A stretch of 64,000 nt of DNA from Alphaproteobacteria bacterium (lineage in GTDB: Bacteria > Pseudomonadota > Alphaproteobacteria > Rickettsiales > JABCZZ01): NCBI GenBank assembly GCA_013289445.1, contig JABCZZ010000001.1:1-64000 (forward strand). Reading direction: 5' to 3'. The position numbers and the translations under genes are program-made. Of this stretch, positions 1-8,962 are shown piece by piece; positions within the stretch are counted from its first letter, which is position 1, and the number at the start of each line of letters is the position of its first letter. The notes under the pieces were generated by a model that saw nothing but the letters and a program-made list of their open reading frames with translations, was not told the origin of the DNA and did not search any database.

Positions 1-506
1 GTGTCATCGGCTCACACGTGATTATTCACCGCGGCGTACATATCGGACAAGACGGGTTTGGCTTTGCGCTCGGGCGGGAAAAACACGTCAAAGTGCCCCA
101 ACTGGGCCGTGTGCTCATCGAGGACGATGTGGAAATAGGCTCCGGCACCTGCATCGACCGCGGAACCGGCCCCGACACGGTAGTAAGTCATGGCTGCAAG
201 ATTGATAATCTTGTGCAAATTGGCCATAACGTGCATATTGGCAAGCAGTCGATTATTGTGGCCCAGACGGGTATCGCTGGCAGTTCCAGAATCGGTGACG
301 GGGTCATGCTGGGTGGACAGGCCGGCATCGCGGGGCATCTTAAAATCGGCCATGGAGTACGCCTTGCCGCACAAAGCGGGGTGATGAGTGATATTCCGCC
401 GGGAGAATCCTACGGTGGCTCTCCAGCGGTTCCCGTGAAAGACTGGCATCGCCAGACAATTGCCATCGCCAGGCTGATAAAGAAAAAGGAGGCAGGAGAT
501 GAATGA
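1..506 (+). CDS. lpxD: LpxD, UDP-3-O-acylglucosamine N-acyltransferase (5' end cut by window)
   Basis: The gene enters from the left edge; the frame is open from base 3 and about 167 residues remain. It adds the second (N-linked) hydroxyacyl chain to UDP-3-O-acyl-glucosamine in lipid A synthesis in the cytoplasm. The visible part is the left-handed beta-helix: repeated hexapeptides of the [LIV]-G-x4 type run from the first residue to about residue 130. The IGHNVHIG stretch (bases about 220-245) aligns with the catalytic-His segment of E. coli LpxD. The C-terminal helical tail ends in ...KKKEAGDE. It overlaps fabZ by 8 bases, so the two are probably translationally coupled. The family assignment is firm because fabZ and lpxA follow directly. 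The N-terminal uridine-binding domain is outside the window. Confidence 0.95.
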   Translation, partial: VIGSHVIIHRGVHIGQDGFGFALGREKHVKVPQLGRVLIEDDVEIGSGTCIDRGTGPDTVVSHGCKIDNLVQIGHNVHIGKQSIIVAQTGIAGSSRIGDGVMLGGQAGIAGHLKIGHGVRLAAQSGVMSDIPPGESYGGSPAVPVKDWHRQTIAIARLIKKKEAGDE

Positions 507-987
507 GGAAGTAATGGATAAAATAAAATACGGCGCAGGACACCATAAAGGCCTAACGCTTGAAATCGATCGCATCATGCAGATGATTCCGCATCGCTAC
601 CCTTTCCTGCTGGTCGATCGTGTTATCAATGTGGTGCCTCCTGAATCGGCGGTGGGCATTAAGAATGTCACCATCAATGAGCCGCATTTCGTCGGCCATT
701 TCCCGCAAAAACCTATTATGCCGGGTGTACTAATCATCGAAGCCATGGCGCAGACGTCCGCCCTGCTCGTCGTCCATACGCTGGGCGGCAATGCAGAAGG
801 TAAGCTGGTATATTTTATGTCGATCGAAGAAGCTAAATTCAGAAAGCCGGTGGTGCCGGGCGACACGCTTGAGATTCATGTGCAAAAAATGAAAAGCCGC
901 GGCAACGTCTGGAAATTCCTGTGCGAGGCGCATACGGCTGGCGGCAAAACCGCAGAAGCACAAATTTGCGCTATGATTGTGGACTAG
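499..987 (+). CDS. fabZ: FabZ, 3-hydroxyacyl-ACP dehydratase
   Basis: Dehydrates beta-hydroxyacyl-ACP to trans-2-enoyl-ACP in type II fatty acid synthesis; its substrate is also the acyl donor used by LpxA and LpxD, which explains the linkage. The 162-residue protein is a single hot-dog domain. The catalytic His (about residue 67, in GHFP) and Glu (about residue 81, in IIEAMAQ) are present. The N-terminus is about 12 residues longer than in E. coli. A strong Shine-Dalgarno (AAGGAGG, 486-492) lies 6 bases before the ATG. It overlaps the lpxD stop and ends one base before lpxA starts. Confidence 0.97.
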   Translation: MNEEVMDKIKYGAGHHKGLTLEIDRIMQMIPHRYPFLLVDRVINVVPPESAVGIKNVTINEPHFVGHFPQKPIMPGVLIIEAMAQTSALLVVHTLGGNAEGKLVYFMSIEEAKFRKPVVPGDTLEIHVQKMKSRGNVWKFLCEAHTAGGKTAEAQICAMIVD

Positions 988-988
988 A

Positions 989-1816
989 ATGAGCAAAGCC
1001 AGCATACATTCCAGCGCAGTTATCGAAAAGGGCGCAAGCATTGCCGATAATGTCGAGGTTGGGCCGTTCTGCGTCGTAGGCAGCGAAGTCACACTCGCAG
1101 CGGGCGTAAAGCTGGTGTCGCATGTTGCCATTGGCGGCAATACCATCATAGGTGAAAATACCAAAATATTCCCCTTTGCAAGTCTCGGGCATGCACCGCA
1201 GGATCTTAAATTTAAAGGTGAGAAGTCAAAGCTTAGCATTGGAAAAAACAATGTTATCCGCGAACATGTAACTATGAATCCTGGCACCGAAGGCGGTGGG
1301 ATGCTGACCAGCATCGGGGATAATTGCCTGTTCATGGTAGGCGCTCACGTTGCCCATGACTGCAAACTGGGCAATCACATCATCATGGCCAATAATGCCA
1401 CCCTCGGCGGCCATGTTTCTATCGACGATTTCGCCATCATCGGCGGCCTTGCCGCCATTCACCAGTTCGTTCGCATCGGCAAGCATGCCATCATCGGCGG
1501 CATGTCGGGTGTCGAGCACGACGTAATCCCTTATGGCTCGGTACTGGGCGAGCGCGCTTCACTTGCAGGTCTTAATCTGGTCGGGCTCAAGCGCCGCGGC
1601 TTTGATCGCGAAACCATTCACGCGCTCAGGAACGCCTATAAAATGCTCTTTGAAGCAGAAAACGGCACCTTGTTCGAGCGCACCGGAAAAGTGCAGGAAG
1701 CTTTCCAGAAATTCTCCCCGGTGCAGGAAATCATTGAGTTCATGGAGGACAAGGGTAACCGATCTATCTGCATCCCGCGTGTACGGGGCAGCGCATTGGC
1801 ACTTGCCGAATCATGA
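989..1816 (+). CDS. lpxA: LpxA, UDP-N-acetylglucosamine O-acyltransferase
   Basis: First committed enzyme of lipid A synthesis: moves a 3-hydroxyacyl chain from ACP to the 3-OH of UDP-GlcNAc. The 275-residue protein has hexapeptide repeats from about residue 5 to 185. The GAHVAHDC segment (about 118-125) carries the His that aligns with catalytic His125 of E. coli. A helical C-terminal domain follows. I chose the ATG at 989, just after the fabZ stop. An in-frame TTG at 977 would add four residues inside fabZ and has no support. Its stop overlaps the lpxI start (ATGA). Confidence 0.97.
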   Translation: MSKASIHSSAVIEKGASIADNVEVGPFCVVGSEVTLAAGVKLVSHVAIGGNTIIGENTKIFPFASLGHAPQDLKFKGEKSKLSIGKNNVIREHVTMNPGTEGGGMLTSIGDNCLFMVGAHVAHDCKLGNHIIMANNATLGGHVSIDDFAIIGGLAAIHQFVRIGKHAIIGGMSGVEHDVIPYGSVLGERASLAGLNLVGLKRRGFDRETIHALRNAYKMLFEAENGTLFERTGKVQEAFQKFSPVQEIIEFMEDKGNRSICIPRVRGSALALAES

Positions 1817-2667
1817 ACGCCATGGCCGCCGCCGCAGAAAATCCGGCTACACCTCTTGGCATCATCGCCGGCAGCGGACATTTGCCACGCCAGCTCACCG
1901 CCAGCTGCCTGAAAGCCGGACGCAGCGTTTTTATCGTGGCGATTGAAAATGAAACCGCGCCAGAAACGGTTGAAAACGTGCCTCATGCCTGGATTCGCCT
2001 GGGCGCTATTGGGCTTGCGTTTGATCACTTAAAACGTGCGGGCGTGGAAGAACTCGTGCTCGCCGGAAAAATCAACCGTCCCTCTATGGCAAGCATCCGG
2101 CCGGACATGACCGGCGCCAGGCTACTTTCTCGCCTGGGCCTTTCACTGCTGGGCGGTGATGCGGCTATTTTTAAAACCATCATCGCTTTTCTTGAAGAAG
2201 AAGGATTCCGTGTGGTCGGCATCGATCAGCTCTTGCAGGATTTTGTTGCCGATGCGGGACCTCTTGGCCAGAACATTCCTGATAAGCAGGCACAAAAAGA
2301 TATTGAGATGGGCGCACGCATCATTCGCGCCATCGGTACTTTCGACATCGGTCAGGGCGTCATCGTCAAAAATGGCCTTGTGCTGGGCATTGAAGCCGCC
2401 GAAGGCACTGACGCGCTCATCGAGCGTTGTGCGGCGCTGCGGGGTGAAGGCAAAGGTGGAGTGCTGGTGAAAGCGCGCAAACCCATACAGGAAGATCGCG
2501 TCGACCTGCCCACCATCGGCACGCAGACACTCGAACTTGTGCACCGGGCAGGATTTGCCGGTATTGCGGTGGAAGCGCGCCATTCACTGATAGTGAACCG
2601 TCGCGAGGTCACACGCATGGCTGACCAGCTCGGACTTTTCGTCATCGGCTTTTCACTGCAGGAATGA
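1813..2667 (+). CDS. lpxI: LpxI, UDP-2,3-diacylglucosamine hydrolase
   Basis: Cleaves UDP-2,3-diacylglucosamine to lipid X and UMP. LpxI is the DUF1009-type enzyme that replaces LpxH in alphaproteobacteria. The 284-residue protein has the characteristic GIIAGSGHLP opening (about 16-25), an N-terminal Rossmann-like domain and the C-terminal catalytic domain with KARKP and RVDLPTIG. Position between lpxA and lpxB agrees. ATGA overlaps join it to both neighbours. No homology to LpxH metallophosphatases is visible. Confidence 0.94.
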   Translation: MNAMAAAAENPATPLGIIAGSGHLPRQLTASCLKAGRSVFIVAIENETAPETVENVPHAWIRLGAIGLAFDHLKRAGVEELVLAGKINRPSMASIRPDMTGARLLSRLGLSLLGGDAAIFKTIIAFLEEEGFRVVGIDQLLQDFVADAGPLGQNIPDKQAQKDIEMGARIIRAIGTFDIGQGVIVKNGLVLGIEAAEGTDALIERCAALRGEGKGGVLVKARKPIQEDRVDLPTIGTQTLELVHRAGFAGIAVEARHSLIVNRREVTRMADQLGLFVIGFSLQE

Positions 2668-3797
2668 AAGCGCCACTCCTTTATATTGTTGCCGGCGAAG
2701 CATCCGCGGATGCTTTGGGCGGTGGCCTGATGCGCGAAATCAAAAAAATATTTCCCACTATCCGCATTTGCGGTGTGGGCGGAGACGCAATGCAGCGCGA
2801 AGGGCTGCGAAGCCTTTTTCCCTACGGCGAGCTTTCCATCATGGGCTTTGCTGAGGTATTGCCCCATATTCCGCGCGTGCTGGCAAGACTGCGTGAAACC
2901 GCCATCGATATTCATAATCAACAACCAGACGTTGTTGTAACCATCGACTCGCCCGGCTTCAATTTTCGCCTCGCCCGCGCGTTAAAAAATAATGCCGTTA
3001 CGTCGCATATCACACGCATTCATTATGTCGCGCCCAGCGTCTGGGCCTATAAGCCGCAGCGCGCGCGCAAGACTGCCGAATTATTCAATGCATTGCTGGC
3101 GCTGCTGCCATGGGAGCCGCCTTATTTTGAAAAAGAAGGCCTGCCCACTACCTATATCGGCCATCCCGTGCTTTGGCAGGAACATAACGGCAATAAGATA
3201 GGTTTTTATGCCAAGCACCAGATTGCTCAGGACACCAAACTTTTGCTGCTCTTGCCCGGCAGCCGCCCTGGAGAAATAAAGCACCAGTTACCGGTATTCC
3301 TTGAAGCAGCAAAGGCCATGCCAGAGTATAAAGTGATGGTGCTCGCTGGACCGCAAGTGCAGACCACCATACGCAATATGGTCCCACCGGGCACACTTGT
3401 TGTGGATATTCATGAAAAACAGGATGCGTTTGCCAGCGCCGCGCTTGCGCTTAGCAAATCCGGCACGGTGACACTCGAACTCGCGGCCGCCGGAGTGCCT
3501 ACGGTGGTAGCACACAGGGTCAGCGCCTTTTCCGCGTGGCTGCTCCGCCGTATGGTATTGGTGCCGTATGTCAGCCTCGTGAATCTTGCTGCAAAAAAGG
3601 AGATCATTCCTGAACTCTTGCAGGAACGTTGCAACGTATCTACTATTACCCAAACGCTACAGGCACTGGCATCGCCACAAGCCACGCAGCAACAGCGTGA
3701 TGAATACAAAGCCGCTATCGCCATGCTGCGTGGGGCCACCCAAACCCATCCCGACACTGCCGCAGCGCAGGCCGTTGCCCGTCTTATTCAAAAATAG
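2664..3797 (+). CDS. lpxB: LpxB, lipid-A-disaccharide synthase
   Basis: GT-B glycosyltransferase (family GT19) that joins lipid X and UDP-diacylglucosamine into the tetraacyl disaccharide on the inner face of the cytoplasmic membrane. The 377-residue length is typical. The N-terminal VAGEASAD motif (about 8-15), the YVAPSVWAY segment near residue 125 and the LLPGSRPGEI loop near residue 197 are all diagnostic. The C-terminal AALALSKSGTVTLELA segment corresponds to the UDP-binding part. Starts on ATGA overlapping the lpxI stop. It closes the lipid A block. Confidence 0.96.
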   Translation: MKAPLLYIVAGEASADALGGGLMREIKKIFPTIRICGVGGDAMQREGLRSLFPYGELSIMGFAEVLPHIPRVLARLRETAIDIHNQQPDVVVTIDSPGFNFRLARALKNNAVTSHITRIHYVAPSVWAYKPQRARKTAELFNALLALLPWEPPYFEKEGLPTTYIGHPVLWQEHNGNKIGFYAKHQIAQDTKLLLLLPGSRPGEIKHQLPVFLEAAKAMPEYKVMVLAGPQVQTTIRNMVPPGTLVVDIHEKQDAFASAALALSKSGTVTLELAAAGVPTVVAHRVSAFSAWLLRRMVLVPYVSLVNLAAKKEIIPELLQERCNVSTITQTLQALASPQATQQQRDEYKAAIAMLRGATQTHPDTAAAQAVARLIQK

Positions 3798-3805
3798 GAA
3801 AATAT

Positions 3806-5212
3806 ATGGCTAAGATTTCTTCCAGAAAACCATCGGCAGCGATTGCCATCAGCCTTATTCGCAGCAGTGAATGGGAAGTGTGGATCAAAAAACAGGACAG
3901 CATCACTCAAAGCTGGGCGCGCACCACCGGGTTCAGCGCTGCTGCTGGCAGCCATTGCCTTATCGCCGCAAAAACCGGTGAGCTTATGCGCATACTTGCG
4001 GGCGTAAACGATACGCTTGATATCTGGTCGATTGCCGATTTACCCGCCGTTCTGCCTGCCGGTCATTACCGCCTGGAAGCACAGTTTGACGCGAAGACGA
4101 GTGAAGCGCTGATGCTGGGCTGGCTGCTCGGTTCCTATCACTTCGATCGTTATAAAAAGAAAAGTAAGGCCTTTGCGACATTAGCCGCACCTTCAGGCTG
4201 CGACAGTGTTTTTGTTCAGCGCATGGCAGAAGCGATTTGCGAAACGCGTGATCTGATCAACACGCCTGCTAACGATATGGGCCCAGCCGAACTTGCACGC
4301 GCCTGCAAGGGTGTCGCGATGACTTACGGCGCCGAATATCGTGAAATTGTTGGCGAAGCATTGCTCAAACAGAATTATCCGGCGATCTATGAAGTTGGCA
4401 AAGCCAGCACGCGCGCGCCCCGCCTTGTCGACATACGCTGGGGCAGTTCTCAGCATCCAAAGGTGACGCTGGTTGGCAAAGGTGTGTGTTTTGATTCCGG
4501 CGGTTTGGATATCAAGCCTTCTTCGGGCATGAAACTGATGAAAAAGGACATGGGGGGCGCGGCCTGCATTCTTGCGCTGGCCCACATGATCATGGAGCGT
4601 AAACTTCCGGTACGGCTGCGCGTGCTGATCCCGGCAGTGGAAAACAGCATATCAGGCAATGCTTACCGGCCGATGGATATCATCAAGACCCGCAAAGGAC
4701 TCTCTGTCGAGATCGGCAATACCGATGCGGAAGGGCGCATCATCCTGTGCGACGCGCTTTATGAAGCCGACACGGAAAATCCCGATCTTCTGGTGGACTT
4801 CGCCACACTCACCGGAGCGGCTCGCACGGCGCTGGGTACCGACATTCCCGCATTTTTTACACCGGATGATGCCATCGCCAGCAAACTTCTTGCCCATAGC
4901 CAACAGCAAAAAGACCCGCTGTGGCGTCTGCCATTATGGCAAGAATACCGCTCCATGCTGAACAGTGCCTCAGCGGATATCAACAGCGCGCCGGATGGCC
5001 CCTATGCCGGCGCCATCACTGCCGCGCTTTACCTCAAAGAATTTGTGCAGAAAACATCCGCCTGGATACATGTCGATATGATGGCATGGAACCTGAGCAA
5101 ACGCCCAGGCCGCCCCATCGGTGCCGAAGCGATGGCCGTACGCGCACTCTTTGCCTTTATAGAGGAGCGCTTCCGGCCAAAGCAAAAGACTGGATCGGCA
5201 CGAAAAACTTGA
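3806..5212 (+). CDS. M17 family leucyl aminopeptidase
   Basis: Cytosolic two-metal aminopeptidase related to PepA. Visible metal ligands are Lys225 and Asp230 in VGKGVCFDSGG, Asp248 in MKKDMGGA, and Asp307/Glu309 in NTDAEGR, the M17 signature. The 468-residue length matches the shorter alphaproteobacterial paralogues; the N-terminal domain is diverged from E. coli PepA. It starts 8 bases after lpxB and is probably co-transcribed, but there is no known functional link to lipid A. A second, more PepA-like paralogue may exist elsewhere, so I give no symbol. Role: peptide turnover; substrate preference cannot be read. Confidence 0.92.
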   Translation: MAKISSRKPSAAIAISLIRSSEWEVWIKKQDSITQSWARTTGFSAAAGSHCLIAAKTGELMRILAGVNDTLDIWSIADLPAVLPAGHYRLEAQFDAKTSEALMLGWLLGSYHFDRYKKKSKAFATLAAPSGCDSVFVQRMAEAICETRDLINTPANDMGPAELARACKGVAMTYGAEYREIVGEALLKQNYPAIYEVGKASTRAPRLVDIRWGSSQHPKVTLVGKGVCFDSGGLDIKPSSGMKLMKKDMGGAACILALAHMIMERKLPVRLRVLIPAVENSISGNAYRPMDIIKTRKGLSVEIGNTDAEGRIILCDALYEADTENPDLLVDFATLTGAARTALGTDIPAFFTPDDAIASKLLAHSQQQKDPLWRLPLWQEYRSMLNSASADINSAPDGPYAGAITAALYLKEFVQKTSAWIHVDMMAWNLSKRPGRPIGAEAMAVRALFAFIEERFRPKQKTGSARKT

Positions 5213-5258
5213 GTATGATGCGCCGCGATAAGCATCCTAAAAGCAAAAGAATTAACCC

Positions 5259-6122
5259 ATGACTCAAGACTATTACATTCTCTCCGGCAAACAGCGTAAG
5301 GGACCCTACGATCTCGTCATGCTGGTGCGCAAAATGCGCAACGGTTCGCTTACTTCTGCCACGATGGTGCAACTGGGCGAAGATCCCGCAAAACCTGCCG
5401 CAGAATGGCCGGGCCTGAAGGATTTTTTCAATGAAAAGAAGGACGAATCCACAGAATCCGCTGATGCAACCAAGCACCGTCAGCGCCACTTAATCCCCAC
5501 CCTGCAAAGCGGCTGGCGTTTTCTGCAGCGCAACCACATCTCTACCGTACTTGCAGCGGTGTATATACTTACCATCATCGTCATGGCCAGCATGGTGCAC
5601 ATGGGATTGCCGCCATACATGCATATCACCGCCTACCTGATTGTGTTTATATTTTCCAATTTTCTCCTGTCGTTTTATCTGCTCGCACTACTGCGCATGG
5701 TACGCGGGCAACCGGTGGATATTGGATATATATTCTCTAAAATCGGCCCCGTCAGTAGGCCGCTGCTGACATCTTCCACTCTGGTCTCATGCCCGGCCAT
5801 TGCGGGATTGGTGCTGCTTGTTATTTCCAGCACCTGGATGTTTTCGCTGGTAGGCTTGTTTATCGTTGCCATTCCCGGCCTGTTTATTCTTGCGCTCTAT
5901 TCCTTCACCCCGCTGGTGATTATCGACCAAGGCTATGATTTCTGGGATGCCATGGAAATGAGCCGCAAAACCGTGCTCAAGGGAGGCCTGGAAACGCTGG
6001 GTGTCATTTTCGCCCTGTTCGTCATCAACTTCCTGGGAGGGCTTTTGGCAATACTGCCCATGGCCATCACTTTACCCATCACCATGGGTGCGCTCACCGA
6101 AATTTACGACGAGTCTTTTTAG
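5259..6122 (+). CDS. GYF_2-like domain fused to polytopic membrane protein
   Basis: Unnamed 287-residue protein. Residues about 5-57 look like a GYF_2-type domain: a YYI...GPYD opening, a small hydrophobic core and a conserved Trp (EWPGL). An acidic linker (about 62-75) follows, then roughly six hydrophobic segments between residues 93 and 280 that resemble bacterial integral membrane proteins of the DUF975/BPSS1780 kind. GYF domains usually bind proline-rich or other short peptides, so this may be a membrane-anchored cytoplasmic adaptor. It is the last gene before the promoter at 6136. Function unknown; domain call is by eye. Confidence 0.7.
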   Translation: MTQDYYILSGKQRKGPYDLVMLVRKMRNGSLTSATMVQLGEDPAKPAAEWPGLKDFFNEKKDESTESADATKHRQRHLIPTLQSGWRFLQRNHISTVLAAVYILTIIVMASMVHMGLPPYMHITAYLIVFIFSNFLLSFYLLALLRMVRGQPVDIGYIFSKIGPVSRPLLTSSTLVSCPAIAGLVLLVISSTWMFSLVGLFIVAIPGLFILALYSFTPLVIIDQGYDFWDAMEMSRKTVLKGGLETLGVIFALFVINFLGGLLAILPMAITLPITMGALTEIYDESF

Positions 6123-6135
6123 GCCGTATTTTGCG

Positions 6136-6164
6136 TTGATCTCGGCCGTTTCCCTCATTATAGT
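6136..6164 (+). promoter_or_regulatory. Sigma70-like promoter for the accessory cluster
   Basis: TTGATC at 6136-6141, a spacer of exactly 17 bases, then TATAGT at 6159-6164. Transcription would start near 6171, leaving a short leader with a GAGG Shine-Dalgarno at 6179-6182 ahead of the GTG at 6188. It is the first clear promoter after the lipid A genes and marks the left edge of the glycan-type cluster. Confidence 0.55.
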
Positions 6165-6187
6165 CGCTTTCTTTATATGAGGATTCA

Positions 6188-7156
6188 GTGCCTGTTGCCG
6201 ACAGTAAAACGACCGCCCGCCTCTATCATTCCATGCTGCTTATCCGCCGCGTGGAAGAGTATATCTGCGAAGTCTACTCAAGCGATGCGATTAAAAGCCC
6301 GGTACATCTTTCCATCGGCCAGGAATCGGTAGCGACCGGTATTTGTGATTCGCTTAACGCGGATGATATCGTGTCGAATACGTATCGTTGCCATGCCACC
6401 TACATTGCTAAAGGCGGCGACCTGAAACAGATGATGGCCGAGCTTTACGGCAAATCCGGAGGGTGCGCGGGCGGCAAAGCCGGCTCGATGCATCTGGTAG
6501 ATATGTCCCACGGCATCATGGGTGCTTCCGCCGTGGTGGGCACTACTGTTCCCGTCGCAGCAGGCTACGCGCAGGCCATGCAGTGGGACGCCAAAAAAAC
6601 CGGCAAGCAACGCGCAGTCGTGGCCGTCTGCGGTGACGGCGCCGTCGAAGAAGGCGGATACAGCGAAACCCTCAATTACGCCGCACTCAAAAAATTGCCG
6701 ATGCTGTTTGTCGTCGAAAATAACGGTTTTGCCATTCATACCCCCATCAGCCGCCGCCAGCCTAACTGGAACCTGCGCGCGCGCATCGAGACTTACGGCA
6801 TTCCTACGCAATTCGTAGGCGACGGCGATGTTTTTGCCATACGGGAAGCCACCGGCAAAGCGCTTGCCGCTATCCGTGCCGGCAAAGGCCCGCAGTTCCT
6901 TGAATGCACCACCTATCGCTGGATGGAACATGTCGGCCCCACAGACGATCATGATCACGGCCCCTACCGCAGTGCAGCAGATTATGCGCGCTGGAAGGCC
7001 AATGATCAGATAGCGCTGCTTGCAAAGACACTCGGCGCAGAAGCCACGAAAATCCAGCAGCAGGTGGAGGCCGAACTCAGGGAAGCCATCGCATTTGCTG
7101 AACAATCTCCCTATCCGGATTCCAATCAGTTACTGGCAAACGTATATGCCGCATAA
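6188..7156 (+). CDS. Thiamine-pyrophosphate E1 component, alpha subunit (PDH/acetoin-dehydrogenase-like)
   Basis: Alpha subunit of a two-chain TPP-dependent 2-oxoacid decarboxylase. The TPP-binding motif runs from GDG (149-151) to ENN (177-179), and the GQESVATG segment near residue 44 is also typical. The GTG start is chosen because GAGG lies 5 bases upstream. The beta subunit follows immediately, but no E2 lipoyl transferase or E3 is present here; the next genes are an oxygenase and glycan-tailoring enzymes. Two readings are possible: an ordinary pyruvate/acetoin dehydrogenase E1 whose E2/E3 lie elsewhere, or an E1-only enzyme that passes an activated acyl unit to a sugar. The family is sure; the substrate is not. 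Confidence 0.9.
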   Translation: MPVADSKTTARLYHSMLLIRRVEEYICEVYSSDAIKSPVHLSIGQESVATGICDSLNADDIVSNTYRCHATYIAKGGDLKQMMAELYGKSGGCAGGKAGSMHLVDMSHGIMGASAVVGTTVPVAAGYAQAMQWDAKKTGKQRAVVAVCGDGAVEEGGYSETLNYAALKKLPMLFVVENNGFAIHTPISRRQPNWNLRARIETYGIPTQFVGDGDVFAIREATGKALAAIRAGKGPQFLECTTYRWMEHVGPTDDHDHGPYRSAADYARWKANDQIALLAKTLGAEATKIQQQVEAELREAIAFAEQSPYPDSNQLLANVYAA

Positions 7157-8249
7157 TCTTGCAGTCAAACCCATGACAGATGAACATAGTGACAGCAAAC
7201 GCCTCATTCGCTACGTCGATGCTATCTCCGAAGCCTGCGCACAGGAAATGCAGCGCGATGAAAAAGTGTTCGTCTTTGGGCTTGATGTAGACGATCACAA
7301 AGCCATTCAGGGATCCACTGCCGGACTGGTGGAAAAATTTGGCCCTGACCGTTGTTTTGGCACACCGCTTTCTGAAGATGCGATGACCGGAATGGCTATC
7401 GGTGCCGCCATGGCGGGATATCGTCCCGTGCATGTGCATATCCGCATGGACTTCATGATGCTGGCAATGAACCAGCTCGTCAATATTGCCTCCAAGGCAC
7501 ATTACATGTACGGCAAACAGGTCAAGGTGCCGCTCGTCGTGCGAACCATGGTAGGCCGCAGCTGGGGGCAAGGCGCGCAGCATAGCCAGGCGCTGCATTC
7601 CATGTTCATGCATGTGCCGGGCCTTAAGGTGGTTGCGCCTTCTAATGCGCACGATGCCAAAGGCCTGATGATTGCCGCCATTCGCGATGACAATCCGGTG
7701 ATCTATATGGAGCATCGCCTGCTGTGCAATATGCAGTCGTATGTGGCAAGCGAACCTTACGTCACGCCACTTGGCAAAGCGCGTATCATGCGAGAAGGCA
7801 AGGATATTACCATCATCGGCATCTCGCACATGGTCATTGAGTCGCTACGCGCCAGTCATTATCTGGAGAAAGCCGGAATTGACGCCGAGATTATCGATCC
7901 CATCTCATTGCAGCCTCTGGATATGGATGCCATCGTCGCTTCAGTAAAAAAGACCGGCAGGTTGCTCGTCGTGGATAACGGCTGGCTTACCTGCGGCGCA
8001 AGTGCGGAGATTCTTACGCAGGTCATGGAAGCACTTCCGCAGGGCATTGGCGGCAAGCATATCGCCATGGCGCGCATGGGTTTTGCCGACACACCCTGCC
8101 CTACCACCAAGCCGCTGGAAAATCTTTTCTATCCAAACGGCAAGACCATTGCTGAAAAAGCCTTCCGCCTCATCGATCCTAAAGGCAAAATCGATCTTCC
8201 TTCTGACCACGAAATCAAGGAAGTAGATGAATTCAAAGGGCCTTTCTAA
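7146..8249 (+). CDS. Thiamine-pyrophosphate E1 component, beta subunit
   Basis: Partner of the preceding alpha subunit. The conserved Glu of the SEDAMTG segment, which activates TPP, is present, as are the GQGAQHSQ and GLKVVAPS blocks and a C-terminal transketolase domain (LLVVDNGW and following). The ATG at 7146 overlaps the alpha stop by 11 bases; the ATG at 7173 gives a protein nine residues shorter and is equally possible, since neither has a clear Shine-Dalgarno. Its stop overlaps the next ATG (TAATG), which points to translational coupling with the dioxygenase gene and so to a shared pathway. No lipoyl domain is fused. Confidence 0.9.
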   Translation: MPHNLAVKPMTDEHSDSKRLIRYVDAISEACAQEMQRDEKVFVFGLDVDDHKAIQGSTAGLVEKFGPDRCFGTPLSEDAMTGMAIGAAMAGYRPVHVHIRMDFMMLAMNQLVNIASKAHYMYGKQVKVPLVVRTMVGRSWGQGAQHSQALHSMFMHVPGLKVVAPSNAHDAKGLMIAAIRDDNPVIYMEHRLLCNMQSYVASEPYVTPLGKARIMREGKDITIIGISHMVIESLRASHYLEKAGIDAEIIDPISLQPLDMDAIVASVKKTGRLLVVDNGWLTCGASAEILTQVMEALPQGIGGKHIAMARMGFADTPCPTTKPLENLFYPNGKTIAEKAFRLIDPKGKIDLPSDHEIKEVDEFKGPF

Positions 8250-8959
8250 TGTCTGCACAGGCTTCGATTCTCAGCGATCGCAAGACTGCCCTGGAGCACT
8301 ATCAGGAGAATGGCTTTCACATCGAATATAATGCACTTACTGCGCAGGAATGCGACGCGCTCATTGCCGCAGGCAAAGATCTCGAAAACGCAAAGAACGG
8401 CACCTTCCGTCCGCAAATGATGCCGCACCGTTCTGATCCGCGATTTTTGCAAGCCCTGAAAATTCCTAAAATAAAAAACATTATTGAAATGCTCGTCGGC
8501 GGCACACCCGCGGGATTGCAGACCGAGTTTTTCTTCTGCAAGCCTGGGACACGCGGCTTCTCAATGCATCAGGATAATTTCTACGTCGAGGCACCTTATG
8601 GTGTTTTCGCCTCTGCCTGGATTGCATTAACCGACACCTATAAGGAAAAAGGCGGGCTTATCGTCTATCCCGGTACGCACAAAGAAGGTCAGCTTGCCAC
8701 ACGCAAGCTTAGTCTGCCACCCGATGCCGGTCAGGACCCCAACGCCAATAACGAAGAAACCATCATTCCGGAAAAATATAAACCCATCTATCCGTCTGTT
8801 CCCAAGGGCGCCGCACTCTTCATTCACGGCCATCTTGTGCATTCATCGGGTGCCAACACCACCAGCGAATTCCGCTATGTGCTGCTTAACACTTATATTC
8901 GTGCGGGCGAGCCATTCCGCCCCGGCCGTCACGCCCAACGCGCAGAAGTGGCGCTCTAA
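8249..8959 (+). CDS. Phytanoyl-CoA dioxygenase (PhyH) family protein
   Basis: Putative Fe(II)/2-oxoglutarate-dependent oxygenase of 236 residues. The metal triad is visible: His107-x-Asp109 in MHQDNF and the distal His198 in HGHLVHSSG. Arg209 is in the right place to hold the 2-oxoglutarate carboxylate. The GGLIVYPGTH segment (135-144) is typical of the PhyH family. It is coupled to the E1 beta gene by TAATG and followed after 3 bases by an acyltransferase gene. PhyH members in such clusters usually hydroxylate small molecules or sugars, but the substrate cannot be read from sequence. Confidence 0.86.
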   Translation: MSAQASILSDRKTALEHYQENGFHIEYNALTAQECDALIAAGKDLENAKNGTFRPQMMPHRSDPRFLQALKIPKIKNIIEMLVGGTPAGLQTEFFFCKPGTRGFSMHQDNFYVEAPYGVFASAWIALTDTYKEKGGLIVYPGTHKEGQLATRKLSLPPDAGQDPNANNEETIIPEKYKPIYPSVPKGAALFIHGHLVHSSGANTTSEFRYVLLNTYIRAGEPFRPGRHAQRAEVAL

Positions 8960-8962
8960 ACC

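Noticed and set aside
6122..6147. GGCCG...CGGCC pair as terminator of the lipid A operon
   Set aside because: Five-pair stem with a 16-base loop and no T run; overlaps the promoter at 6136.
6278..7105. 275-residue open frame on - strand, antisense to the E1 alpha gene
   Set aside because: Complement of a strongly conserved TPP enzyme; composition is typical of a shadow.
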